Assembly: GCF_014764705.1 (NCBI RefSeq)
Contig: NZ_JACXXG010000001.1
Span: forward strand, 62,001 to 126,000
Direction of reading: 5' to 3'
DNA: 64,000 nt
From: Stutzerimonas kunmingensis
GTDB lineage: Bacteria > Pseudomonadota > Gammaproteobacteria > Pseudomonadales > Pseudomonadaceae
The notes below the pieces were generated by a model that was not told the origin of the DNA, did not search any database, and saw only the letters and a list, made by a program, of their open reading frames with translations. Positions 8,901 through 16,290 of this stretch are shown here, piece after piece. Both the position numbers and the translations under genes were made by a program. Each line of letters starts with the position of its first letter. The first letter of the stretch is position 1.

Positions 8901-10426
8901 TGCCGAATGCTGGCTGGAGCGGCAGCGCCAATCTCACCTTCCACGCCTGGGACCAGTCGGGCGGCAGCGCCGGCGTCTACCTAACGGTCGGCGGCGCCAC
9001 CGGCGGCAGCGGCCCTCTGTCGGCAGCAAGCGATACGGCCGCGATCACGGTCATCGCCCCGCCCAGCGATCCAGCCCCCACTATACCGGACGACGGCGAC
9101 AACATTCCCGCCAGCACCGAGCAGGCGGTGCCGAGCCTGCCGCCCGCCACCGGCGCCACGGCGGTGGCGGGCGACGGCAACGGCGACGGCAAGGCCGACA
9201 GCCAGCAGGCCAACGTCACGTCGGCGGCCTTCCTGAAGACCGCTACTGCGCAGAGCGCCCCGGGCGATGCGAAACCCGTCTATGTGACGCTGGTCGCCGA
9301 TTCGGTCGCCGGCAAGACCGACACGGCGCAAGCGAACACGACGGTCCTGAAGGCGGTCGCGCAGCTCGATGCGCCGGCCAACAAGCCAGCCGACGTCGAC
9401 ATGCCGCTCGGCCAGATCAGCTTCACGGCCGACGTCGTCAGCGCCGGCGCGGCCAAGGACTTCAGCCTCTATGTCGATGATGCTGTCTTGATCAACGGCT
9501 ACTGGAAGCAGGATGCCGCCGGCACTTGGGTCAATCTGGCCAGCAGCACCTATGGCGGCAAGGTCGTTTCTGAGGGCGGCAAGACCCGACTCGACTTCAC
9601 CCTTGTCGATGGAGGCGCCTTCGATGACGACGGGGTGGCCGACGGGGTGATCACCGATCCCGGCGCGCCGGGCTACCGTGCTACCGCCGGCGGCGATGCC
9701 GACAGCGATCAGTTCCCGGATGCGCTTGAGGCCGCTTATGGTCTGACGGTTGGCACCAAGGACAATGATGTCTTTCAGCGCACCGAATTCTTGGTACTGC
9801 AGCTCTACCGTGATTTCCTGTTCCGCGAGGCTGAGGCCGACGGCCTGACTTACTGGATGCAGCAGATCGACGCCGGCCTGATGACGCGCTCCGAGGTTGC
9901 CGTGAGCTTCCTCGACAGTGTCGAGTTCCAGGCTGGCGTCGCGCCGCTGGCACGGCTTTATCTGGGCGCCTTCGGCCGCCTGCCTGACGAAGCTGGCATG
10001 AATAACTGGATAGCGGCGCGCCTAGCCGGCCAGAGCCTGCACGACATCGCCGCTGAGTTCGCCGGCAGCGCCGAGTTCGCCGGCCGCTTTGGCGGCCTCG
10101 ACGATACAGCCCTGGTGGCGCAGCTCTATCAGGCCGTGCTCGGCCGTGCGCCGGAGGCGACGGGCACCGCCTACTGGGAGGCGCAGCGCGCCGCCGGCCT
10201 AAGCACCGGCGACCTGCTGCTCGCCTTCACCGAGTCCACCGAATATGCCGCGCTGAGCGACCGCGACGTCACCGTCACGCTCGACTATATCGGCCTGCTC
10301 GGCCGCAGCCCTGAGCAGCAAGGCTTCGATTACTGGGTCGACCGCCTCGATGCTGGCATGTCTGAAATCGCCGTCATAGGAGCGTTCATCGATACTGCCG
10401 AGTACCATGACCGATTTCTGCTGTGA
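5909..10426 (+). CDS. Giant surface protein, C-terminal part (autotransporter-type repeats, choice-of-anchor U, DUF4214)
   Basis: This continues the frame of 4463-5908; the first possible start is GTG at 5990, with no convincing ribosome binding site. Numbering from 4463: a cadherin-like end (VNDAPTAISP) near 576; about four autotransporter-associated beta-strand repeats at about 810-1230 (patterns such as LTKAGGGALTLAG and YSGTTTVNAGTLRIA); a second cadherin-like module near 1384; a choice-of-anchor U-like segment at about 1650-1725 (DFSLYVDDAVLINGYWK, FDDDGVADG); and three or four DUF4214 units at 1770-1987 (LYRDFLFREAEADGLTYW, LYQAVLGRAPE, YIGLLGRSPEQQGFDYW). No autotransporter barrel is present. 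Probably an extracellular or cell-surface protein exported by a type I system located elsewhere. Confidence 0.75.
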   Translation, partial: DLFANSGLLGTLTEGQSFTYNGSGVGTVTTSSGGTLVLTFNSSATSAIVDSVLQAITYSNGSDAPPASVTLDWVFNDGTTNSSGTNQAIVNITGVNDAPTAISPTTGSVSTYDSANSTVATLAATDLDNTTWTYSIQSVSHNTLGSVTNTNGAVFDLGTGGSSSTAGATASASLRTVKPSTLTAGTYTVTVRADDGAGGIFDQAVTVTASDTLVVTTANDTSEDAADAFNNRGYAAELADGGGLSLREALALAVAGGKTIGFAAGLNGGNISLDSTAIVAANTTFQLANGTSFTISGNSLILTGGLTIDNASSNNLTLSASLTDDGENESALTKTGAGTLTLGGTNNTADTGLNTITATDGRLQISAATNLGTDGVTLSGGVTFATAGNILTVNNTFAIETGGATFNQTGSGHLTLSNQVSGDGLLTKAGGGSMTLSANSDSFGGGVAINNGTLNAAASIESLGYGSVTLNGGTLAITDAGAIKNDIAVNADATISDSDSVTLSGRISGTGALTKAGGGALTLAGDNSSFAGAINLDSGVIIASTSNALGTAAGGTTLANGTTLRLGNGVTIADALTLGGVGINAIYGALKVNEGSATVNGNISLAADTNIGAFNAGDLLTLNGVISGDHNLTKVGSGSLVLSGSSTYSGTTTVNAGTLRIATDANLGAGQVVLAEGTTLDLTGATTIDNTVALSGAATVSHAQAVTLSGVISGANGLSKSGAGTLTLSAVNTYSGTTDVASGTLAVTGSLAGGAWINSGAALTGTGTLGGAVILEQNSTLAAGNAGAGALTLGGLANAQGGAILAVDLHGTTAGSGYDQLVVNGTVDVSGSNLSLDLGSFTPSVGNSFTLIDNDSTDAIIGTIKVGGSSITEGGTFSQGDKIFQVSYIGGTGNDLVLSVINNAPVLNAAASPAFTAIAQDVADASNPGQTVAALVVDGSISDVDGTALEAIAVNAVDNTHGTWQYKVDAGAWTAFDFSGGNSGKTLLLASTDSIRFVPNAGWSGSANLTFHAWDQSGGSAGVYLTVGGATGGSGPLSAASDTAAITVIAPPSDPAPTIPDDGDNIPASTEQAVPSLPPATGATAVAGDGNGDGKADSQQANVTSAAFLKTATAQSAPGDAKPVYVTLVADSVAGKTDTAQANTTVLKAVAQLDAPANKPADVDMPLGQISFTADVVSAGAAKDFSLYVDDAVLINGYWKQDAAGTWVNLASSTYGGKVVSEGGKTRLDFTLVDGGAFDDDGVADGVITDPGAPGYRATAGGDADSDQFPDALEAAYGLTVGTKDNDVFQRTEFLVLQLYRDFLFREAEADGLTYWMQQIDAGLMTRSEVAVSFLDSVEFQAGVAPLARLYLGAFGRLPDEAGMNNWIAARLAGQSLHDIAAEFAGSAEFAGRFGGLDDTALVAQLYQAVLGRAPEATGTAYWEAQRAAGLSTGDLLLAFTESTEYAALSDRDVTVTLDYIGLLGRSPEQQGFDYWVDRLDAGMSEIAVIGAFIDTAEYHDRFLL

Positions 10427-10631
10427 GGCATTCAGGTAATAGAAGGGTGTGTTGGTTCAGCAGAAGCTACCGTTTCGCAATTCCGGCGAGACGGAAAAAG
10501 AACAGCATACGGACGCGCAGCCACGTCGCACCGCATGCAGATCGCCGATCTGGTGGCCAAGGCTGTAGGGTGCGATGGCCGAACGGCGCTAACCGAGCTG
10601 GGGTCCTCATCCCACTAAAACGGAGTTGATG

Positions 10632-11981
10632 ATGGTTGTTCGCGATTACACCGCCCTGCTCAGCGGTACTGCATGGAATGCCGGTCAAGGCGAAGCGCCT
10701 CGTGGAGCACCGGTTTTCCTCACTTATTCATTCGCGGGCACGGCCTTCGATGATCCGCCGGACAATGCGAGCAATTTCCGGCCGCTCGATTCCGGTCAGC
10801 AGGCGATCTTCCGGCAGGGTATCGAGGCCTGGGGCGCGGTGAGTGGCGTTACCTTTCTCGAAGCCGCGCCCGGCCTCGGTGATATCGAGGTGGCAGGCTA
10901 CGACCTGAGCCCGTCCTGGGTGATTGGCCAGGCGGGTTACCCTTGGGCCGGCTGGTTTGTCGAGGCGGGAAATGCGCGCCTAGCCAGGGTTGAAGTGCCG
11001 GGCGCCGGCCGGGTGTGTCTCGATGGCGGCGGAATGAACCTTCCGGTGATTTTGCACGAGCTTGGTCACGCCCTCGGTCTCAAGCACCCCCATGATGGTG
11101 AGCCCATCCTGCATCGGGATCTGGACCATTCCCGCTATACGGCCTTGAGTTACGTGAACGGTGGCGCGAGCGGACCTGGCGTACTCGGCGAGCTGGATAT
11201 CGCCGCGATCCAGGTGCTGTATGGCCGTCCTGAGCAGAAGGGGCAGCAGGTCAGCAACTGGTCCTGGGATGCGGCACAGAATCGGTTGACCCAGGTCGGC
11301 TGGGCCCGTGACGACGTGCTGACCGGCACCGCTGCCCACGACGTCATCGTCGGCGCCGGGGGCAACGACCTCATCGTCGCGCGTGGCGGCAATGACCTGA
11401 TCAGTGTCTCGGGCTTCGCTTTTCAGGTCGATGGCGGCGATGGCCTGGATATCCTCACGCTGGATTTTGCCTCTGCCGAAACGCCGCACCTGTTGAGATA
11501 CGATGATCAGTATTCCTATCTGGCGCGCCCGGGCGGGCGCTATGAAGATATGCAGGTCTTCAATGTCGAGCGGCTGGCGTTTACCGATGGCACCCTTGCG
11601 CTGGATATCGAGGGCGTGGCGGGGCAGGCTTATCGCCTCTATCAGGCCGCCTTTGCCCGCGCGCCAGACGCCGAAGGTCTGTCGTTTTGGATTTCGGTCA
11701 TGGATGCCGGCGAGAGCCTGCACGGCGTGGCTGAGCATTTCCTCGCCTCGGCGGAGTTCGCCAGCCGCTACGGCGCCTCCAGCAACGACGAGCAGTTGGT
11801 GGGGCTGCTGTACCAGAACGTGCTTGGCCGCGCAGGCGATGCCGAAGGGGTGGCGTTCTGGCAGTCACAGCTGGGCTCGGGCGCTAATGACCGCGCCGGG
11901 GTGCTGGTCGGCTTTTCAGAAAGCGCAGAGAACGTGGCGTTGGTCGGTACCGTGATCGACAACGGCATCTGGCTGGCGTAG
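10632..11981 (+). CDS. Serralysin-like (M10) zinc metalloprotease with DUF4214 tail
   Basis: ATG at 10632 sits 6 bases after GGAG; ATG 10629 and TTG 10626 are alternatives. The product has 449 residues. The zinc motif HELGHALGLKH starts at residue 142, and GELDIAAIQVLYG follows as in serralysins. In place of the usual Met-turn (S-V-M-S-Y) the sequence reads T-A-L-S-Y, with Leu at residue 172. Two RTX-like calcium-binding units (GAGGNDLIV, RGGNDLIS) lie near residues 240-260, and DUF4214 units fill the last 120 residues (LYQAAFARAPDAEGLSFW, LYQNVLGRAGDAEGVAFW). There is no signal peptide, so type I secretion is likely. Sharing DUF4214 with the preceding giant protein suggests the two act or are anchored together. 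Confidence 0.8.
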   Translation: MVVRDYTALLSGTAWNAGQGEAPRGAPVFLTYSFAGTAFDDPPDNASNFRPLDSGQQAIFRQGIEAWGAVSGVTFLEAAPGLGDIEVAGYDLSPSWVIGQAGYPWAGWFVEAGNARLARVEVPGAGRVCLDGGGMNLPVILHELGHALGLKHPHDGEPILHRDLDHSRYTALSYVNGGASGPGVLGELDIAAIQVLYGRPEQKGQQVSNWSWDAAQNRLTQVGWARDDVLTGTAAHDVIVGAGGNDLIVARGGNDLISVSGFAFQVDGGDGLDILTLDFASAETPHLLRYDDQYSYLARPGGRYEDMQVFNVERLAFTDGTLALDIEGVAGQAYRLYQAAFARAPDAEGLSFWISVMDAGESLHGVAEHFLASAEFASRYGASSNDEQLVGLLYQNVLGRAGDAEGVAFWQSQLGSGANDRAGVLVGFSESAENVALVGTVIDNGIWLA

Positions 11982-12029
11982 GAGGGCGCAGGAAAAGCGG
12001 ATAGAGCTTTCCTTGCCCAACAAACAGAA

Positions 12030-12884
12030 GGACACCAACAACAAAAGGACACCCACTTTGTTCTTGCTGAACTAGCCTTCCGCGTCACGCTTGATTGACC
12101 GCCCGCACCGATCGGGCACGGCAAGGATCGCCGTCATGACATAGCCTCGCTCCACCCGTCAGCCTTGATGACGCCGCCTGGTATCACTGCGTTTGCCGCT
12201 GCGTGCGGCGTGCCTTTCTTTGTGGCGAAGACCGCCTGACCGGCCAGAACTACGATCATCGCCGCGGCTGGATAGCCGAACGTATGAAGGGGTTGGCGCA
12301 GGTGTTCGCCATCGACATCGTGGCCTACGCGGTGATGAGCAATCACTACCACCTGGCCGCCCATATCGAGTGCTCGCCTGCATGATCTGTTGCTGGCTGC
12401 GATGGCCTATGTGGACCTCAACCCGATCCACGCCGGCATCGCCGAGACGCCGGAAGATTCCGACTACACCTCGATCCGGGAACGCCTGGCGGACGCCAAA
12501 TCCGCGCCTGCGCCGGGCTCATCGCCAGCAGAGGCCGAACCGGCGACAGCGCTGATGCCTTTCGATGCGACCAGCCGGGCGCCGTGGGCGATCCCATTCG
12601 ACTTCGCGGATTATGTTGAGCTGGTCGAATGCACTGGCCGGGCTCAGCATCCGACAAAGAAGGGTCGCATCGACGGACGCCAGCCGCAGATCCTGGTGCG
12701 GCTGGGCCTGAACGCCGAAGCGTTCATGGCCTATTCCAGCCGCTTCCTGAAGGCCTTCGGCAGCGCAGTCGGAGTGCCTGCCCAGCTGGTTGCGCTGTGC
12801 GACCGGCGTCAGACGAAGTACCTGCGCGGCATGCAGGCGGCGCGACAGGTGTTCGGTGGGGAAGGGGTGAGACGGGCAGGCTAG
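12030..12884 (+). pseudogene. Y1 (HUH) transposase, copy 2, broken in several places
   Basis: Same orientation and family as copy 1, with shared upstream sequence from about 12,030. The start codon at 12136 is followed by TAG at codon 3 and a small deletion shifts the frame a few codons later. HUH motif SNHYHL is present near 12,340. After it a deletion joins HLAAHIE out of frame to ARLHDLLLAAMAYVDLNPIHAG, the conserved C-terminal part, which then reads through to TAG at 12882-12884. It keeps more of the gene than copy 1 and has the extra G that copy 1 lost, so the two copies decayed separately after sharing an ancestor. Confidence 0.85.
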
Positions 12885-13034
12885 GTGCGGGCCGCCAGGA
12901 GACCAATCCAACCGCCTCGGTCTTCTTGGTATCCTTCATGCCCCTGGCGTCCACGCCGCGCCTATGTCGGCCTGGCTGCGGATTCCACGCTGACAATACG
13001 AGAGGACGGGCATTTTGTTCCGGGCACCGCTTAT

Positions 13035-13541
13035 ATGAGTACCGCGCTACAACGCATCACTACCGAGTACGTCGAGCACGAGGATCGGCTGCGCATGACC
13101 GGCGAGCTTGCTGGCGGCGAAGCGAAGGTGCTGTGGCTTACCCAGCGGCTGATGAACCGCTTGGTGGCGCACCTGTGCCAGACCCTCGAGCGCCCCGCAT
13201 CCGATGCCCGCTCGGCAAGCATCCAGCGAACGTTCGAGCAGCAAGCGGCCGCTGCCGCGCTGATGCCGCAAGCGCCCGTGCAGCCGAGCGCTAACGTGCC
13301 GCAAGCACTGGTCCAAAGCGTGGACCTGACCGTTTCGCCATCGGCGGTGACGCTGGTGTTCAAGGACGAGGCTGGCGAGGTGCTGGCGCAGTTGACCCTG
13401 GCGCCGCTGCTCCTGCGCCAGTGGCTCAGCGTCGTGCATGGGCAGTATCAAAAAGGCGAGTGGCCGACGAGTGCCTGGCCCCTCTGGCTGGAAGAAGCTC
13501 AGGCAGCTCCTTCAGCGACCGCTGCTACGGTGTGGCATTAA
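13035..13541 (+). CDS. Conserved hypothetical protein (unknown function)
   Basis: From ATG at 13035 the product has 168 residues. The start is uncertain because the frame is open back to 12885 and no good ribosome binding site precedes 13035. The first half is ITTEYVEHEDRLRM and VLWLTQRLMNRLVAHLCQ; after an alanine/glutamine-rich linker comes a beta-rich half (SVDLTVSPSAVTLVFKD, LRQWLSVVHGQYQ, WPLWLEE). I recall similar sequences in Pseudomonas loci near genes for modified secreted proteins, but no function. It lies just after transposase copy 2 and before the IS1182 fragment, so it may be an intact survivor of the eroded locus. Confidence 0.55.
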   Translation: MSTALQRITTEYVEHEDRLRMTGELAGGEAKVLWLTQRLMNRLVAHLCQTLERPASDARSASIQRTFEQQAAAAALMPQAPVQPSANVPQALVQSVDLTVSPSAVTLVFKDEAGEVLAQLTLAPLLLRQWLSVVHGQYQKGEWPTSAWPLWLEEAQAAPSATAATVWH

Positions 13542-13607
13542 TCGCGTGAACATCGGTAACCGTCCGCCGAACCCATCTTCTTGCCCTTTCCAGACTACGG
13601 CATGGTG

Positions 13608-13632
13608 TCCACCTAGTTTTGGTGGACACCAT
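13608..13632. repeat. Perfect inverted repeat, possible insertion-sequence end
   Basis: ATGGTGTCCACC and GGTGGACACCAT face each other around a short AT-containing loop. The repeat sits next to the truncated IS1182 fragment and is of the kind seen at insertion-sequence ends, but I cannot assign it to a family. It could instead be a simple transcription terminator. Confidence 0.4.
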
Positions 13633-13689
13633 TTCAAGCCACTTTCTGGAGGGTTTCGTGTCTCGACAGCGCTTTACATTCCCCAAGGC

Positions 13690-14008
13690 CAGCAGCCACA
13701 TCACCTCGATATTGCGTTGGCACTCGGCTTCCAGCTGGCGGGAAGAACGAATGCGCTGGAAGTAACCGTAGATAGAGCTTGAGCAGGTCCGCCGGATCAT
13801 AGCCTGGGCGTCCGGTCTTGATTGGCTAGGCCTTGCTGAAACCCAGGGCCAGCAGATCCAGGCGAGTGACATAGGCCTCCATCACCCGCACGACATGATC
13901 CTCCGGTACCGGCTCCTCCAACGTGGCTGGAAACAAGCTGCTTTGCAGACGACCTTCGGCCTGGATGTATCCATAAACGACAATGCCCCCATCGACGGAT
14001 GGAGGCAT
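13690..14008 (-). pseudogene. IS1182-family transposase, N-terminal fragment
   Basis: Read on the minus strand from ATG at 14008: YIQAEGRLQSSLFPATLEE, PEDHVVRVMEAYVTRLDLLALGF, then a TAG at 13826-13828 and, after a further frame change, TGRPGYDPADLLKL and YGYFQRIRSSRQLEAECQRNIEVMWLL. This order is the N-terminal region of IS1182-type transposases. The match ends abruptly near 13,690, and the catalytic DDE part is absent. The stop, the frameshift and the truncation together make it clearly dead. Confidence 0.75.
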
Positions 14009-14080
14009 TGTCTTCAGCTTGCACTCAGCCTGTTAGGTTTTCACACAGCCTGTATTGCCTGCTTTGCGACACTCAGCGGC

Positions 14081-14215
14081 ATGACTTCCGTACCCAATCT
14101 CAACGAGTTGACACCTGAACAGCTGCGCGCCTTGGCCGCGCAGTTGCTGTCGCAAGTCGACACGATGGGCAAAAAGATCCTCCGCGATGAAGTCGTCATC
14201 GAACAACTCGCCCAC
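14081..14215 (+). pseudogene. IS66-family transposase, N-terminal fragment
   Basis: ATG at 14081 starts NLNELTPEQLRALAAQLLSQVDTMGKKI and continues DEVVIEQLAH, the usual N-terminal helix-rich start of the large IS66 transposase (TnpC). Similarity stops at about 14,215, where unrelated sequence begins. About 45 codons of a roughly 510-codon gene remain. Confidence 0.75.
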
Positions 14216-14313
14216 TGCGTGGGCCCCCCTGGCACTTCGCTTGCGGAACGTTTTTTTGCACAGCGCATTCGGCTAAAGTGCCTTCATAAAATCACAAGTC
14301 TTTTACCTATCGC

Positions 14314-15522
14314 ATGAGCAGCCCCATCGCTCCAGGCGCGGTTGGCGAGCTTGGTGCCGGGCTCCACGCCGGCATTTGGTCCGCGCCGCTGCTACCTAAT
14401 GAACCCCGTATTTGTCAGCCTGCCGCCCAGGCGCTGCTGACGGAGCGGTACTTGCTGCCCGTCCTTGCCGAGCTGGAAGCCTGCTTGCTGGCCATTCGCT
14501 TGCAACTGGACCCTGAGCTTGAGCGCATGCAGCCGGTGAAGTTGGGCAAGCCCTATCCGCTGGGGCAGTGCCTGGAAATCGCCGAAGCCGTGCAGAAACG
14601 GCTGCGCACGGTGGATGAAACCAGCCTGCCGGCGAATGCGGCCATTGGCTTGCGGGCTTTACGAGCGTTCCTGCGTGCGGGCGGTGCCCTCCGGCAGGTC
14701 TGGGGCGACCTGCGTGGCCAGTATTTCCAGAATGCATTTCAGCTGGGCACGCTGTACGTCGATGTGGCCAACGACACGGTAACGACCAGCAAGCCCAAGG
14801 TGGAAATCCTGCCCTTTGACCAGGCGCAGTTCATCCCCATTCGGGACTTCCGGCACTTCGGCGAGATTGCCCGTCGCTATTGGGGCGATACCGTCTACCC
14901 CAACCACGTGCTGCCCGTGCTGGCACCCCATTGTCCGCTGATCCTCGTCAGCAGGACCGGGCGCATCCAGCTGCATGAGGCTACCCAGTACATGCTTGCG
15001 ATGACGCGTGCGAAGGCCTTCGCGCCCAGCGAAGAGGTGTTGCGCGATGCGCCGATGCCGGCGGCGTTGTTCGAGCGCGTTTGCGTTGCCTTGCAAGGCG
15101 CCGGGCATACCCTGCCTCGCAGCTCCGACCACGGGCGCAAGCTCGCACTGCAGCACTGCCGCCAACAGCGCGCCAAGCGCTGGCATCATGAGCCCGGGCG
15201 GGTGGCTCACGTTATCCAGGACGTAACACAGGTGAACCGGCATCTTGTGCGCGGGCACCGTGAAAATTTCTCTGAAAAGCCATCGGAACAGGACGGATCC
15301 ATGCCCATCATCAAGATCGACAATATTGACTATGATCTCGACAGCCTGTCGGACGAAGCCCGGGCGCAACTGCAGAGCATTCAGTTCGTGGATCAGGAGC
15401 TTGCCCGTTTGCAGGCGCATGTGGCTGCGCTGCAGACAGCGAGGAATGCCTATGTGAGTGCGCTAAGGGCTGCGCTTCCGGTGGCAGGGGCTGGCAACGG
15501 GGAGCTCATCAAATCCTCATGA
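14314..15522 (+). CDS. Unknown protein with a C-terminal DUF6447 domain
   Basis: ATG at 14314 gives 402 residues. The first 325 are unrecognised: a mostly helical region (LLPVLAELEACLLAIRLQL, LGQCLEIAEAVQKRLR) followed by a mixed part containing RDFRHFGEIARRYWGD and LVSRTGRIQLHEATQYML. From M330 (ATG at 15301) the sequence is a complete DUF6447 domain (YDLDSLSDEARAQLQSIQFVDQELARLQAHVAALQTARNAY, shown here only as its key pieces: DLDSLSDEA, QFVDQELARLQ). DUF6447 proteins are normally stand-alone and about 70 residues long, so this is either a fusion or two genes in one frame, the second starting at 15301. No function is known for either part. Confidence 0.6.
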   Translation: MSSPIAPGAVGELGAGLHAGIWSAPLLPNEPRICQPAAQALLTERYLLPVLAELEACLLAIRLQLDPELERMQPVKLGKPYPLGQCLEIAEAVQKRLRTVDETSLPANAAIGLRALRAFLRAGGALRQVWGDLRGQYFQNAFQLGTLYVDVANDTVTTSKPKVEILPFDQAQFIPIRDFRHFGEIARRYWGDTVYPNHVLPVLAPHCPLILVSRTGRIQLHEATQYMLAMTRAKAFAPSEEVLRDAPMPAALFERVCVALQGAGHTLPRSSDHGRKLALQHCRQQRAKRWHHEPGRVAHVIQDVTQVNRHLVRGHRENFSEKPSEQDGSMPIIKIDNIDYDLDSLSDEARAQLQSIQFVDQELARLQAHVAALQTARNAYVSALRAALPVAGAGNGELIKSS

Positions 15523-15985
15523 TGACAGAGTGCGCTTGCATTCCCTCGAGCAGGCGGCTGAATTGGATTGGACAGATATCATTCGGTTCACCTCGGCGAC
15601 CTCAACGATACTCTTGAGGGCTGAGTTATTGGATTGATACCGAGGAGGTTCGCATCGTTGTAGCTGACGGATCGTAGAACTCTACGGCACGCTAGCGGCT
15701 GCGCAGTTCGAGGCTGTAGGGCACATCTGCCGGCTTGGTCGGCACTGCAGGTGCCGGAGCGTTCGTCTACGACAACGGTGTTGCTGAGGGAAACTCACCC
15801 AGTGGCCACTTCAGCCCTTTGGCTAGAAGGTGACAGATCTCCACGAAACCATGACGAAAGCACGTCTGGCGCCTTTCTGATCCGAAGTAGAACAACAGCA
15901 AACGACGCTCGCTTTGCCGTCCGAGCGCAGTCCTCCCGGCCGCTTCATCGGCCGCTGTTCCCATGCGGCAGGCACGGCCAGCGAT
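15523..15985. other. Non-coding stretch with no intact gene
   Basis: About 460 bp. On the minus strand a short run near 15,800-15,960 encodes RRQTCFRHGFVEICHLLAKGLKW, which looks protein-like but has no start, length or neighbour to support a gene. I see nothing else assignable. Confidence 0.4.
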
Positions 15986-16140
15986 CCCAATAGCGACGAT
16001 CCACCTTGGTCAGCCTTGTTGATGCTGCCTTGTATCGCTGCGTATGCGGTGGCGCGCGTGCTCCGAGATGCCTGAATGGCCAACGCTTTGACTGCAGATC
16101 GGCTGGATAACCGAGCGCATCAAGGCGTCGGCCTAGCTTT
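15986..16140 (+). pseudogene. Third relic of the Y1 (HUH) transposase, 5' fragment only
   Basis: Translation across one frame change gives STLVSLVDAALYRCVCGG, LNGQRFDCR and then ERIKAS. This lines up with the start of copies 1 and 2 (STLVSLDDAAWYHCVCRC, LTGQNYDHRRGWIAER). It is more diverged than either and lacks everything from the HUH motif onward. Confidence 0.65.
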
Positions 16141-16290
16141 TTACTGTCGAGGTCGGCAGAAGGCTCGTCGACCTGATTAGCTGCCAGGCTGCTTATGGCC
16201 TTACTTGTACGGGGCGCGTCGACAAAGTGCCTGTGTCGCTCCGCGTGGCAGTATCAGGTGCGAACCTTCAGAGGTGCCGTGTGGCGCGAT

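Noticed and set aside
364..12884. A currently mobile composite transposon
   Set aside because: Both end copies have lost the central part of the transposase gene, so no self-mobility is left; HUH elements also do not form classical IR-bounded composites.
15751..15993. 80-codon plus-strand frame between the DUF6447 and SapC genes
   Set aside because: No ribosome binding site, no recognisable motif, and it overlaps the third transposase relic.
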